Notes under the pieces: model-generated
Told to the model about the DNA's origin: nothing
Database searches by the model: none
The model's input: the letters and a program-made list of their open reading frames with translations, nothing else
Part shown: piece after piece, positions 45,464 through 55,762 of the stretch
Layout of the letters: every line of letters starts with the position of its first letter
Position numbering within the stretch: the stretch's first letter is position 1
Translations under genes and position numbers: made by a program
Source of the DNA: Oryzisolibacter propanilivorax
GTDB lineage: Bacteria; Pseudomonadota; Gammaproteobacteria; Burkholderiales; Burkholderiaceae_C
Length of the DNA: 64,000 nucleotides
Direction of reading: 5' to 3'
Assembly: GCF_900103645.1 (NCBI RefSeq)
Contig: NZ_FNHP01000001.1
Location: 1 to 64,000, forward strand

Positions 45464-47590
45464 TCACAGGGCCAGTGCGGCGTGGTGGCCCGAATGCACC
45501 GCGCCCTCGATATAGCCCAGGTCGGCGCAGTCGCCCAAGCGGCGCAGCGGCACTCGGGTCAGCTGCTGCAGCGCGTCGGCCACGCTAGCGTCTGGCTCGG
45601 CGCCGATGGCCAGCACCACCGAGTCCGCTGGCGTGCGCTGCTCCTGGCCGGCCTTGTCGGTCCATACCACCTCCTTGCGCTCGATGCGCTGCACCTGAGC
45701 GTTCAACTTGAGCTGGCCATGCGCCTTCACCGCCTCGACCACGCGCCAGCGGCGCACAATCGACAGTTCGCTGCCCGGGTGGCTGCCGGGCTCCAGCACC
45801 GTCACCTGGCGGCCCCGGTCGAGCAGGAACTCGGCCAGCTCCAGTCCGACCAGCCCGCCGCCGACGATGACCACGCGCTTGCCCAAGGGCATCCACAGCT
45901 TGGACAGGCTCTGGATGGCGCTGGTGCTGTCGGTGACGCGCAGCATGCCGCCGGCCTTGAACATGGCGCGCTCGGCCAGGCTGAGCTTGGTGCGGGCGAT
46001 CTCGTCGGCGCGGTCACCGGTCATCAGGCGGCGCAGCTCGTCGCCGCTCCAGACATGGTCCTGCTCGGCGCCGGGGATGGCCGGCGCGGAGCGGCGCGCG
46101 CCCGTGGCCACCAGGATCTCGTCGGGCTGCAGCGCCTCCAGCAGCACGCGGTCCACGGTGGTGTTCAGGCGCACGTCGATGCGCGGGTGCTGCATCTGCC
46201 CGACCAGGTAGTCCAGCAGGCGACCGTTCTCGGGGTAGGCCAAGGCGGCAAAGAACAGCGTGCCGCCCAGGCGGTCGCTGCGCTCGGCCAGAGTCACGCG
46301 GTGGCCACGCTCGGCCGCCACGCGCGCTGCCTCCATGCCGGCGGGGCCACCGCCCACCACCAGCAGGTGGCGCGGCTTTTCGGCCATCACGACCGGCATC
46401 TCGAACTCATGCCCGGTGCGGGCGTTCACCGCGCACTTCACGCCACGGTTGACGAAAATTTCGCTCACGCAGACGTAGCAGTAGATGCACGGGCGCAGCT
46501 CCTGCGGCGCGTTGCGCTCCAGCTTGGCGGCCACCGCCGGATCGGCCAGCAGCGGGCGGCCCAGGGCGGCGAAGTCGATCTGGCCCTCGGCCACGGCCTT
46601 CGCCGCTTCCTGGAAGTCCAGCCGGCCAGCAACGATGATGGGTAGGCTCACGGCCTTCTTGAACTCGCCCGCATAGTCCAGGAAGGCATTGCACTGCTGC
46701 GGGATGGGTGCGTCGGTGAAGGCGCTGCCGGTGGTCAGGCGCGCGTAGGCCGAGACGCTGATTGCGTTCACGCCCAGCTGCTCGCACAGCCGAGCGGTCT
46801 GCAGCGCCTCCTGCAGGGTGATACCGCCGGGGGTGTGCATCTCCTGCGAGTCCAGGCGTACCCAGACGGGGAAGTCGGGGCCGACACGCTGGCGCACTTC
46901 GGTCAGCACCTCGCGCAGGAAGCGCGTGCGGTTCTCATAGCTGCCGCCGTACTCGTCGGTGCGTTGGTTGAAATACGGCGACAGGAAGCCGGCGATCAGG
47001 TAGTTGTGCGCGCAATGCACCTCCACCGCGTCGAAGCCGGCTTTTTGCACGCGCACGGCGGCGTCGCCGAACCACTGCACCGCCTGGCGAATGTCGGCGT
47101 GGCCCAGCACGCGGTAGCGATCGGGATAGGGGCCGACGCCGACGAAGGTGGAAAACTCCTTGGGCGTGATGGTACGCATGGACTCGTGCGGCACCACCTC
47201 GGGCGGAAGAGAGGGCACCCACATCTCGCGGCCCTGCGACCGGTCGTTGGCCGCGACCTTGCCACTGTGGTTGATCTGGATGGCGATCTTGGCGCCATGC
47301 GCGTGCGCGCGGCGCACCACCTCGGCCAGGCCGGGGATGAACTCGTCCTTCGATACGCCCAGTTGGTAGGGCTCGCTGGTGCCGGCCGGCCAGGCGATGG
47401 AGGCCGTGCCCATGATGATCAGCCCGGTGCCGCCGGCGGCGCGCTCCTCGTAGTACGCCTGCGTGCGTTCGGTGCACATGCCATCCGTGCCGCCGTAGTT
47501 TTCGCCCATGGGGGCCATGGCAATGCGGTTGCGCACCTGCATGGTGCCGATGCGGCCAGGTTGGAACAGGGAGGCGTAGGGATGGGTCAT
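45464..47590 (-). CDS. 2,4-dienoyl-CoA-reductase-type FMN/FeS/FAD oxidoreductase (BaiCD/BaiH-like)
   Basis: A 708-aa three-part enzyme: an N-terminal FMN TIM barrel (VRNRIAMAPMGENYGG, QINHSGKV, CAHNYLIAGFLSPYFNQRTDEYGG), a 4Fe-4S cluster motif (CIYCYVC then a Cys 12 residues on) and a C-terminal FAD/NAD domain (LLVVGGGPAGMEAARVAAERG; VVIVGGGLVGLELAEFLLDRG). The family includes bile-acid 3-oxo-enoate reductases BaiCD and BaiH. Beside hsdA and ksi it probably reduces a 3-oxo-delta-4 or delta-1 steroid double bond, or works in the oxidative direction. The frame is open much further upstream, but ATG 47590 starts the conserved fold. Confidence 0.82.
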   Translation of the reverse strand: MTHPYASLFQPGRIGTMQVRNRIAMAPMGENYGGTDGMCTERTQAYYEERAAGGTGLIIMGTASIAWPAGTSEPYQLGVSKDEFIPGLAEVVRRAHAHGAKIAIQINHSGKVAANDRSQGREMWVPSLPPEVVPHESMRTITPKEFSTFVGVGPYPDRYRVLGHADIRQAVQWFGDAAVRVQKAGFDAVEVHCAHNYLIAGFLSPYFNQRTDEYGGSYENRTRFLREVLTEVRQRVGPDFPVWVRLDSQEMHTPGGITLQEALQTARLCEQLGVNAISVSAYARLTTGSAFTDAPIPQQCNAFLDYAGEFKKAVSLPIIVAGRLDFQEAAKAVAEGQIDFAALGRPLLADPAVAAKLERNAPQELRPCIYCYVCVSEIFVNRGVKCAVNARTGHEFEMPVVMAEKPRHLLVVGGGPAGMEAARVAAERGHRVTLAERSDRLGGTLFFAALAYPENGRLLDYLVGQMQHPRIDVRLNTTVDRVLLEALQPDEILVATGARRSAPAIPGAEQDHVWSGDELRRLMTGDRADEIARTKLSLAERAMFKAGGMLRVTDSTSAIQSLSKLWMPLGKRVVIVGGGLVGLELAEFLLDRGRQVTVLEPGSHPGSELSIVRRWRVVEAVKAHGQLKLNAQVQRIERKEVVWTDKAGQEQRTPADSVVLAIGAEPDASVADALQQLTRVPLRRLGDCADLGYIEGAVHSGHHAALAL

Positions 47591-47723
47591 GGTGGACAGG
47601 GGAGTGGGTTGTGGTCGTGGGTCCGGCACTGCCAGTGCGCGTGCGCGGCGTGCACGGCATGCGCGCGCTTGCTGCGGCGCAGTGTAGGAAGTGTCAGTCT
47701 GCGCGCGTGCTGGGGGAAGTACG

Positions 47724-47739
47724 TCGTCCGTTTGTACGT
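47724..47739. promoter_or_regulatory. Steroid-cluster operator I (divergent reductase / hsdA)
   Basis: TCGTCC-GTTT-GTACGT. Centre to hsdA ATG 96.5 bp, to the minus-strand reductase ATG 141.5 bp. Hexamers 33 bp away: TTTGAT (47762-47767, plus) and CAGACT (47696-47701, minus). Confidence 0.62.
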
Positions 47740-47827
47740 GGCGCGCCGCCGTGGGCTCGGCTTTGATGCGCGCCGCGGGCCCGTTGCTGGCCGGCTTTTC
47801 CATCCATCCCAAGACGAAAGAGACACC

Positions 47828-48993
<1,166 letters not shown>

Positions 48994-49033
48994 CGGAGCA
49001 GAGAGCCCGGCTGGCCTATCGGCCCGCCGGGCG

Positions 49034-49852
49034 TCAGCGGCCCTCGAAGCGGGCCGGGCGTTTTTCGATGAAGGCGTTCATGCCTTCCTTCTGGTCCCGG
49101 GTGGCGAACAGGATTTGGTTGGCCTTGCGTTCGAGCATCAGCGCGGTGTCCAGCGAGGCGTCCATGCCGGCGATCACCACCTCCTTGATCTGCTCCACGG
49201 CCAGCGGCGGCATGGCCGCGATCTGACGTGCCATTTTGAGCGCCTCGTCCAGCACCTGTGCGTCCTCGACCACCAGGCTGACCAGGCCCATCAGCTGTGC
49301 CTCGGCGGCCGACACCGGCCGGCCCGTGAGCAGGATGCGCATGGCGTTGAACTTGCCCACCGCGCGCACCAGGCGCTGTGTGCCGCCGATGCCCGGCATG
49401 ATGCCGATGCGGATCTCCGGCTGGGCGAAGCTGGCGCCCTGGCCAGCGACGATGATGTCGCAGTGCATGGCCAGTTCCGCGCCGCCGCCGAAGGCATAGC
49501 CGCAGACCGCCGCGATGATCGGCTTGGGGCACTTCTCGATCGGCGCCCAGACACGCTCGGTATGGCGCTGCAGGATCTCGATGGGGCCGCAGTCGTCCAT
49601 GCTCTTGATGTCGCCGCCAGCGGCGAAGACCTTGTCGCCGCCGGTCAGCACGATGCAGCGCACAGCGGCGTCCTGACCCAGCGCAAGGAAGGTGCGCGAC
49701 AGCGCGGCCTGCAGCGACAGGCTCAGCGCGTTGGTGGCCTGCGGGCGGTGCAGGCGCACCAGCGCCACGCCGTCGGGCAGGTGCTCGACCAGTAGTTCTG
49801 GCTCGGCGCTGTCTTCGGCCTTGAGTGGGTGGTTGTCGGGTGGGGTCTGCAT
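49034..49852 (-). CDS. Enoyl-CoA hydratase, crotonase family
   Basis: A 272-aa crotonase with both catalytic Glu in place (AFGGGAELAMHCD and QPEIRIGIMPGIGGTQRL) and the oxyanion segment DKVFAAGGDIKSM. It is the only canonical enoyl-CoA hydratase of this fold in the window. It converges on ksi and diverges from the chs operon, sharing operator J. The chosen ATG (49852) is 78.5 bp from the operator centre; no clear ribosome site is visible. Confidence 0.87.
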   Translation of the reverse strand: MQTPPDNHPLKAEDSAEPELLVEHLPDGVALVRLHRPQATNALSLSLQAALSRTFLALGQDAAVRCIVLTGGDKVFAAGGDIKSMDDCGPIEILQRHTERVWAPIEKCPKPIIAAVCGYAFGGGAELAMHCDIIVAGQGASFAQPEIRIGIMPGIGGTQRLVRAVGKFNAMRILLTGRPVSAAEAQLMGLVSLVVEDAQVLDEALKMARQIAAMPPLAVEQIKEVVIAGMDASLDTALMLERKANQILFATRDQKEGMNAFIEKRPARFEGR

Positions 49853-49922
49853 GGCTGGGCGTTGGCGTATTGACGAGGCACGTCGGGATTGAACATGGTC
49901 GTTTTCCCGTAGTCCAGCTGCA

Positions 49923-49938
49923 TCGTCCTTTTGGACGT
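49923..49938. promoter_or_regulatory. Steroid-cluster operator J (divergent crotonase / side-chain operon)
   Basis: TCGTCC-TTTT-GGACGT. Centre to the plus-strand SDR ATG 43.5 bp, to the minus-strand crotonase ATG 78.5 bp. -10-like hexamers at 33 bp: TAAATT (49961-49966, plus) and GACCAT (49895-49900, minus). Confidence 0.78.
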
Positions 49939-49973
49939 ATCTGCTGCACAGGCCGAAACCTAAATTTCCGGCC

Positions 49974-50774
49974 ATGGATATGACACAAGAATTTCAGGGC
50001 CAGGTGGTGCTGGTCACCGGGGGCACCAAGGGTATCGGCCGTGGCATTGCCCAGGCCTTCCTGCAGGCTGGCGCTACGGTGGTGGTATGCGGGCGCCACC
50101 AGCCGGACGACCTGCCTGCCGCCCAGGGCCGCACGGCCGACTTCTTCGCCTGCGACGTGCGTGAGGCCCAGGCCGTCAAGGACTTGGTCGCCGAGGTGCA
50201 GCACCGCCACGGCCGCCTGGACGTGCTGGTGAACAACGCCGGCGGCGCGCCTGCGGTGGACGCGGCCACCGTGTCGCCGCGCTTTCACGAGGGCGTGTTG
50301 CGCCTGAACCTGTTTTCCGTTTTGCACACCGCACAGGCGGCCAACGCCGTCATGCAGCAGCAGGACGGCGGGGGGGTGATCGTCTGCATCGGCAGCATCA
50401 GCGCGCTGCGCCCGTCGCCCGGCACGGCCGCCTATGGCGCGGCCAAGGCGGCGGTGTTGAGCCTGGTGGGCTCGCTGGCCGTCGAGTGGGGCCCGAAGGT
50501 GCGCGTGGTGGCGGTGAGCCCCGGGCTGGTGCGCACCGAGCAGTCCCACTTGCACTTCGGCGACGAGGCGGGCATCGCCGCCGTCGGCCAGACCATCCCC
50601 GCCGGCCGCCTGGCCGAACCTGAGGACATCGCGCAGGCGTGCCTGTACGTGGCCTCGCCACGCGCGGCCTACATGAGTGGCAGCAACCTGCTGCTGCACG
50701 GCGGTGGTGAGCGCCCGGCCTTCCTGGGTGCGGCCAACGCCACGCCCGCGCAGCGGCCGGCCGCGGCCGGCTGA
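49974..50774 (+). CDS. SDR-family oxidoreductase of the side-chain operon
   Basis: A 266-aa SDR with VTGGTKGIGRGIAQAF, NNAGGAP, and an IGSISAL ... YGAAKAA active site. It leads the operon holding chsH2-chsE1-chsH1-ltp2-chsE2 and sits 28 bases before chsH2. Its likely role is dehydrogenation of a hydroxyl on the side chain or D ring (C17 or C22/C24). The ATG lies only 43.5 bp from the operator centre with no Shine-Dalgarno in front, so the mRNA may be leaderless; ATG 49980 is an alternative. Confidence 0.73.
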   Translation: MDMTQEFQGQVVLVTGGTKGIGRGIAQAFLQAGATVVVCGRHQPDDLPAAQGRTADFFACDVREAQAVKDLVAEVQHRHGRLDVLVNNAGGAPAVDAATVSPRFHEGVLRLNLFSVLHTAQAANAVMQQQDGGGVIVCIGSISALRPSPGTAAYGAAKAAVLSLVGSLAVEWGPKVRVVAVSPGLVRTEQSHLHFGDEAGIAAVGQTIPAGRLAEPEDIAQACLYVASPRAAYMSGSNLLLHGGGERPAFLGAANATPAQRPAAAG

Positions 50775-50801
50775 GAACCCATTTCACACAAGGAGTCGAA
50801 C

Positions 50802-51752
50802 GTGACGGACCAGGACTGGATGGCGCAGGTGCGCGCGCTGGTGGGCAAGGAATACGGGCGCGTCTATGCCTGGGACAAGGTCAACGCGCCGATGATCCGC
50901 CAGTGGTGCGAGATCATGGGCGTGGCGGTGAAGCAGAACGCCGCCGGCCAGGCCATCGCGCCGCCCGCCATGCTGCAGGTGTGGTGCATGGAAGGGCCGG
51001 TGGCCAACAACTACCCGCCTGGCTCGACCACCGAAAACCCGTATGAGGTGCTCAAGCTGCTGGAAGGCCAGGGTTTTGGCTCGGTGGTGGCGGTGAACTC
51101 CGAACTGACCTTCGACCGCGACGTGGTCGAGGGCGAGGACCTGTACTACACCACCCGCCTGGACAGCGTCGGCGAGCAAAAGACCACCGCCCTGGGCACC
51201 GGTCACTTCGTCACGCTGGTCATGGACTACTACTCCATCGGCGCGAAGAACGGCCGGGACGAGCACGTGGGCCAGCTGTTGTTCCGCGTATTCAAGTTTC
51301 GCCCGGCGCAGCAGCCCAAGCCCGCGGCTGCACCGGCCGAGGCCCCGCAAAAGGCGCGCCGTCCCATGCCGGGCGTGAGCGACGACAACCGTTTCTTCTG
51401 GGAGGGCGCCAGGGAAGGCAAGCTGCTAATCCAGCGCTGCAAAGGCTGTGGCGAGCTGCATCACCCGCCCGGCCCAGTATGCCCGAGCTGCCATTCCTTC
51501 GAATGGGACACGGTGCAGGCCAGCGGGCGCGGCACGGTGTATTCCTTCGTCGTCATGCACTACCCGGAGGTGCCTCCGTTCGATCACCCCAACCCCATCG
51601 GCCTGATCGAACTGGAGGAGGGTTCGCGCTTGATCGCCCAACTGGTGGGCATCAAGCCGCAAGACGTGCAGATCGGCCAGAAGGTGCAGGTCGAGTTCAA
51701 CGCCTTCAACGACGGCGAACTGGTGCTGCCGCAGTTCCGGCCCGTGGCCTGA
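50802..51752 (+). CDS. chsH2: Steroid side-chain hydratase large subunit, MaoC-DUF35 fusion
   Basis: A 316-aa fusion of an N-terminal MaoC-like hot-dog domain (about 1-170) and a C-terminal DUF35 part: a zinc ribbon (Cys213, Cys216, Cys227, Cys230) and an OB fold. The length and architecture match mycobacterial ChsH2. With ChsH1 it hydrates the C3 side-chain enoyl-CoA; the DUF35 domain is what docks the aldolase Ltp2. It starts with GTG at 50802, preceded by AAGGAG. Confidence 0.88.
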   Translation: MTDQDWMAQVRALVGKEYGRVYAWDKVNAPMIRQWCEIMGVAVKQNAAGQAIAPPAMLQVWCMEGPVANNYPPGSTTENPYEVLKLLEGQGFGSVVAVNSELTFDRDVVEGEDLYYTTRLDSVGEQKTTALGTGHFVTLVMDYYSIGAKNGRDEHVGQLLFRVFKFRPAQQPKPAAAPAEAPQKARRPMPGVSDDNRFFWEGAREGKLLIQRCKGCGELHHPPGPVCPSCHSFEWDTVQASGRGTVYSFVVMHYPEVPPFDHPNPIGLIELEEGSRLIAQLVGIKPQDVQIGQKVQVEFNAFNDGELVLPQFRPVA

Positions 51753-51773
51753 CGCTCTAAGGAGACCCTATAC

Positions 51774-52886
51774 ATGGATTTTCAGTTCACGGAAGACCAG
51801 CGCGCCTTCGCCGACATGGCGCAAGGCCTGTTCGCTGACTACTGTACCGACGACAAGCTACGCGAGCACGACCTGTCGGGTCAGCCGTTCATGCAGGAGC
51901 TGTGGCAGCAATGCCTGACCGCCGGCCTGCACGGCATCGTCGTACCGGAGGACGCGGGGGGGCTGGGTCTGGGCATGACGGAATTGCTGGCCGTGCTGGA
52001 GCAGCAGGGCCGGGCGCTGGCGCAGGTGCCACTGTGGCAGCAGCAGATCGGGGTGGCGGCGCTGTCGCGCTTCGCCTCCGGCTCCGCAGAGGCCAAGGAG
52101 GTGGCTGAAGCCGCCATGGGCGGGCAGCTGCTGGCCCTGTCGCTGCAGGCCACCAACGACGCGCGCGGCGCGCGGCTGCGCCTGCAGGACGGCAGGCTCT
52201 GCGGCAGACTGGACGCGGTGGCGCTGGCCGGCCAGTCCAGCCATGCGCTGATCGCTGCAGCGGCGAACGGCGGCGAGCGTCTGGTGCTGGTGGCGCTCGA
52301 CGGGCAGTGCGTGGCGCGCGTCGACGGCATGCGCCAGGATTATTGCGCCGTGGCCGATCTGGCCTTTGACCACGCGCCGGCGCTGGCCGTGCTGGACGCG
52401 CCGGCACTGGCCTGGGTACAGCAGCACGCCGCCGCCTGCCTGGGCGCGCTGCAGCAGGGCGTGACGCAGGAGCAGCTGCAGCGCACCGTGCAGTACGTCA
52501 GCGAGCGCAAGCAGTTCGACCGGGCCATCGGCACCTTCCAGCTGGTGGTGGGGCAGATGGCCGACAACTACATCCTCATGCAGGCCCAGCGCAGCGCGCT
52601 GTATCAGTTGGTCTGGCGCCTGGACCAGGGCTTGCCCTGCGCGCCGCAGTCACACGCCGTACGAGCGCAGACCCACGAGCTGGGGCTGAAAGTGGGCCGT
52701 GTGGCGCAGCACGTACACGGCGGCATGGGCGTGGACGTGACCTACCCCATCCACCGCTTTCTGTTCTGGGGCCGTGCGCTGGCGGTGGAGGGCGGCAGCG
52801 CCGAACACCACCTGCAGGCGCTGGGCCAGTGGCTGGCCGACCACGACAACCTGGGCTGGAAGTACGACCTGCCCGAAGACCGGTGA
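51774..52886 (+). CDS. chsE1: Steroid side-chain acyl-CoA dehydrogenase subunit 1
   Basis: A 370-aa ACAD-fold protein lacking the SEPGAGSD motif but keeping the C-terminal domain (VSERKQFDRAIGTFQLVVGQMAD, QHVHGGMGVDVTYPIHRFLFW). By position and length it corresponds to ChsE1 (FadE28), the partner of ChsE2. Together they desaturate the C3 side chain of 3-oxo-steroid carboxyl-CoA. It starts 21 bases after chsH2 and abuts chsH1. Confidence 0.84.
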   Translation: MDFQFTEDQRAFADMAQGLFADYCTDDKLREHDLSGQPFMQELWQQCLTAGLHGIVVPEDAGGLGLGMTELLAVLEQQGRALAQVPLWQQQIGVAALSRFASGSAEAKEVAEAAMGGQLLALSLQATNDARGARLRLQDGRLCGRLDAVALAGQSSHALIAAAANGGERLVLVALDGQCVARVDGMRQDYCAVADLAFDHAPALAVLDAPALAWVQQHAAACLGALQQGVTQEQLQRTVQYVSERKQFDRAIGTFQLVVGQMADNYILMQAQRSALYQLVWRLDQGLPCAPQSHAVRAQTHELGLKVGRVAQHVHGGMGVDVTYPIHRFLFWGRALAVEGGSAEHHLQALGQWLADHDNLGWKYDLPEDR

Positions 52887-52891
52887 AAGCG

Positions 52892-53317
52892 ATGCAGACC
52901 ATGGATACCTCCAACCTCCGTTTCGATACCGTGCAGACCGGCGACGAGCTGCCCGCCAAGACCGTGCCCATCACCGTGCCGCTGATCGCCGGCGGCGCGC
53001 TGGCCACGCGCGACTACTTTCCGGGTCACCATGACCTGGAGGCGGCGCGTGAGCTGGGTTCCTCGCACATCTTCATGAACATCCTGACCACCAACGGTTT
53101 GGTGCAGAGCTTCGTCGAAGGCTGGGCGGGCCCACAGGCGCGGCTGATGGATCTGAAGATCCGCTTGGGGGCGCCCAACTATCCCGGCGACAGCATGCGC
53201 CTGACCGGCGCCGTGACCGCCAAGGACGAAGCCACGCGCAGCGTGCAGGTCACCATCAAGGGCACCAACGGCATGGGCCCGCATGTCAGCGGCACCGTGC
53301 AGGTGGCGCTGGCCTGA
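52892..53317 (+). CDS. chsH1: Steroid side-chain hydratase small subunit, MaoC-like
   Basis: A 141-aa single hot-dog protein with FPGHHDLEAARELGSSHIFMN (active-site Asp/His region), comparable in length to ChsH1. It pairs with ChsH2 to form the hydratase. It lies between chsE1 and ltp2 with 5-14 base gaps. The ATG at 52892 is chosen; an overlapping GTG (52883) or ATG 52901 are possible and the ribosome site does not decide. Confidence 0.83.
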   Translation: MQTMDTSNLRFDTVQTGDELPAKTVPITVPLIAGGALATRDYFPGHHDLEAARELGSSHIFMNILTTNGLVQSFVEGWAGPQARLMDLKIRLGAPNYPGDSMRLTGAVTAKDEATRSVQVTIKGTNGMGPHVSGTVQVALA

Positions 53318-53330
53318 CAGGAGAATTTGC

Positions 53331-54512
53331 GTGAACGACATGAACATTTCCGGCCGTGCCGCCATCGCCGGCCTGGGCGCCACCGAGTTTTCCAAGAATT
53401 CCGGCCGCACCGAACTGCGCCTGGCCATGGAGGCCACGCTGGCTGCGCTAGCCGACGCCGGCATTGATCCCAAGGACGTGGACGGGTTCTCGTCCTATAC
53501 GGTGGACAAGGTGCCCGAGTACGAGATCGCCCGCCTGCTGGGCGCGCGCAACGTGAGCTTTTTCTCGCAAGCGCCGCACGGCGGCGGCGCGGCCTGCGCG
53601 CCCCTTTTGCACGCGGCCATGGCGGTGGCCACCGGTGTCGCCAAGACGGTGGTGGTCTACCGCGCCATGAACGAGCGCAGCTGGTACCGCTTCGGCTCGG
53701 GCAGCTATGGTTTTGGCAGCACCCCGTTTTTTGATAACGTGAACTACGGCTGGTACATGCCGCACGGCTTTCACACGCCGGCCGCCTGGGTGGGCATGTT
53801 CGCGCGCCGCTACATGCACGCCTACGGAGCCACCAGCGCGGACTTTGGCCGCGTGGCCGTGGCCGTGCGCGACTTCGCGGCGACGAACCCGCAGGCGTTC
53901 TTCCATGGCAAGCCGATCACGCTGGAGGACCACCAGAACAGCCGCTGGATCTGCGAGCCGCTGCACCTGCTGGACTGCTGCCAGGAGTCGGATGGCGCGG
54001 TGGCCATGGTCATCACCTCCAGCGAGCGCGCGCGCGACCTGAAGTCCAAGCCGGTCTATATCAAGGCAGCGGCGCAGGGAATGTCCGAGGGACAGCAGAG
54101 CATGACCTCGTTCTTCCGCGAGGACATCACTGGCCTGCCCGAGATGGGCCACGTGGCGCGCCAGCTTTGGCAGCAAAGCGGCCTGGGTCCGAAGGACGTG
54201 CAAAGCGCCATCCTGTACGACCACTTCTCGCCGTTCGTGCTGCCGCAGCTGGAGGAGTTCGGCTTCGTCAAGCGCGGCGAGGCCAAGGACTTCATCCGCG
54301 CGGGCGAGCATGCGCGTGGTGGCAGCCTGCCCATCAACACCAACGGCGGTCAGCTAGGCGAGGCCTACATCCACGGCATGAACGGCATCGCCGAGGCGGT
54401 GCGCCAAGTGCGCGGCAACTCCGTCAACCAAGTGGCCGACGTGCACAACATGGTGGTCACAGCGGGCACCGGCGTGCCCACTAGCGGCCTGATCCTGGGC
54501 GACGCAGCCTAA
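53331..54512 (+). CDS. ltp2: Steroid side-chain retro-aldolase, Ltp2-like thiolase fold
   Basis: A 393-aa SCP2-thiolase-like protein. The position of the thiolase nucleophile is Gly-rich (QAPHGGGAACAPLLHAAMAV) with no Cys in the usual NCxxG context, as in Ltp2. Further family segments: YRAMNERSWYRFGSG, YDHFSPFVLPQLEEFG, and NTNGGQLGEAYIHGMNGI. Ltp2 splits 17-hydroxy-C22-CoA esters into a C19 androstane ketone and propionyl-CoA. Starts GTG 53331 with AGGAG seven bases upstream. Confidence 0.88.
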   Translation: MNDMNISGRAAIAGLGATEFSKNSGRTELRLAMEATLAALADAGIDPKDVDGFSSYTVDKVPEYEIARLLGARNVSFFSQAPHGGGAACAPLLHAAMAVATGVAKTVVVYRAMNERSWYRFGSGSYGFGSTPFFDNVNYGWYMPHGFHTPAAWVGMFARRYMHAYGATSADFGRVAVAVRDFAATNPQAFFHGKPITLEDHQNSRWICEPLHLLDCCQESDGAVAMVITSSERARDLKSKPVYIKAAAQGMSEGQQSMTSFFREDITGLPEMGHVARQLWQQSGLGPKDVQSAILYDHFSPFVLPQLEEFGFVKRGEAKDFIRAGEHARGGSLPINTNGGQLGEAYIHGMNGIAEAVRQVRGNSVNQVADVHNMVVTAGTGVPTSGLILGDAA

Positions 54513-54532
54513 ACCGAAGGGGAGTGCCAACC

Positions 54533-55714
54533 ATGATGATTGATCTAACCCCTGAGCAGCAGGCGCTGCGCCTGAAGGTGCGCGACTATTTCCAGAACCT
54601 GATGCAGCCCGAACTGAGGGCGCGCATGCGCGGCGCCGAGGGCGGCGACGAGTACCGTGCCCTGATCCGGCAGATGGGCCGGGACGGCTGGCTGGCGCTG
54701 GGCTGGCCCAAGGAGTTCGGCGGGCAGGGCTTGTCCGCCACCGAGCAGTTGATCTTCTTCGAGGAAGCCAACATCGCCGGTGCCCCGCTGCCGTTCGTCA
54801 CCATCAGTACCGTTGGCCCCGCCTTGATGGAGCATGGAACCGATGAGCAGAAGCAGGCCTTCCTGCCCGGTATGGCCAGCGGCGACATCATCTTTGCCAT
54901 CGGCTACTCCGAGCCCGGCGCGGGCTCGGACCTGGCGATGCTCAAGACCCAGGCCACGTTGCACGGCGACCTGCAGACCGGGCATTTCGTGGTCAATGGG
55001 CAAAAGCTCTGGACATCGGGCATCGAATCCGCCGACTACGTTTGGCTGGCGGCGCGCACCAACCCCGATCTGGCGCGCCACCGAGGCATCTCCATCATGG
55101 TGCTGGACACCCAAGCCGAAGGCTTCTCGCATACGCTGATCCAGACCGTCGGCAACTTCACATCGGCCACGTACTACGACAACGTGCGGGTGCCCGCGAA
55201 CCGGCTGATCGGCAAGCTCGACGGCGGCTGGAAGCTGATCACCGATCAGCTTAACCACGAACGGCTGGGCCTGGGCGCCTGGTCCGACAAGGTCTTCGCA
55301 CCATTCACTAAGGTGCTGGCCTGGGCCAAGGCGCGCGACGAGGACGGCCGCCGCGCCGTGGACCAGCCGTGGGTGCGCCGGGCCCTGGCCGAGTGCTACA
55401 CGCGGCTGGAGGCCATGCGGCTGATCAACTTCCGCATCGCCGCCGACCTGGAGGCCGGAGCCATGGACGTGGCGCTGGCCTCGGCGACCAAGGTCTATGG
55501 GTCAGAGAACGTAGTGGACGTCCTGCACCGGCTGATGGACATCGTCGGCAGCAGTTCCTTGGTGCGCGGCGGCTCGGCCGCGGCGTATCTGATGGGCGAG
55601 CTGGAGTACGAGCTGCGCGCCAACACCATCAACACCTTTGGCGGCGGCACCAACGAGATACAGCGCGAGCTGATCGCCCAGTTCGGCCTGGGCATGCCGC
55701 GGCCGGTGCGCTGA
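54533..55714 (+). CDS. chsE2: Steroid side-chain acyl-CoA dehydrogenase subunit 2
   Basis: A 393-aa ACAD with YSEPGAGSDLAMLKTQA, GQKLWTSGIESADYVW, and the C-terminal TINTFGGGTNEIQRELIAQFGLGMPRP. It fits ChsE2 (FadE29), the FAD-contacting partner of ChsE1. AAGGGGAG lies nine bases before the ATG. The gene order chsH2-chsE1-chsH1-ltp2-chsE2 differs from M. tuberculosis but has the same five members. Confidence 0.84.
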   Translation: MMIDLTPEQQALRLKVRDYFQNLMQPELRARMRGAEGGDEYRALIRQMGRDGWLALGWPKEFGGQGLSATEQLIFFEEANIAGAPLPFVTISTVGPALMEHGTDEQKQAFLPGMASGDIIFAIGYSEPGAGSDLAMLKTQATLHGDLQTGHFVVNGQKLWTSGIESADYVWLAARTNPDLARHRGISIMVLDTQAEGFSHTLIQTVGNFTSATYYDNVRVPANRLIGKLDGGWKLITDQLNHERLGLGAWSDKVFAPFTKVLAWAKARDEDGRRAVDQPWVRRALAECYTRLEAMRLINFRIAADLEAGAMDVALASATKVYGSENVVDVLHRLMDIVGSSSLVRGGSAAAYLMGELEYELRANTINTFGGGTNEIQRELIAQFGLGMPRPVR

Positions 55715-55762
55715 CGCGGCTGCCCCGGGCGCCGCAGTACCCAGAACAGTGGAGACATCACG

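Noticed and set aside
47752-47766. TGGGCTCGGCTTTGA before hsdA, reminiscent of the TCAAAGCCCA repressor operator I recall from C. testosteroni hsdA
   Set aside because: Three extra bases interrupt the match and no second copy is present; too weak to call.
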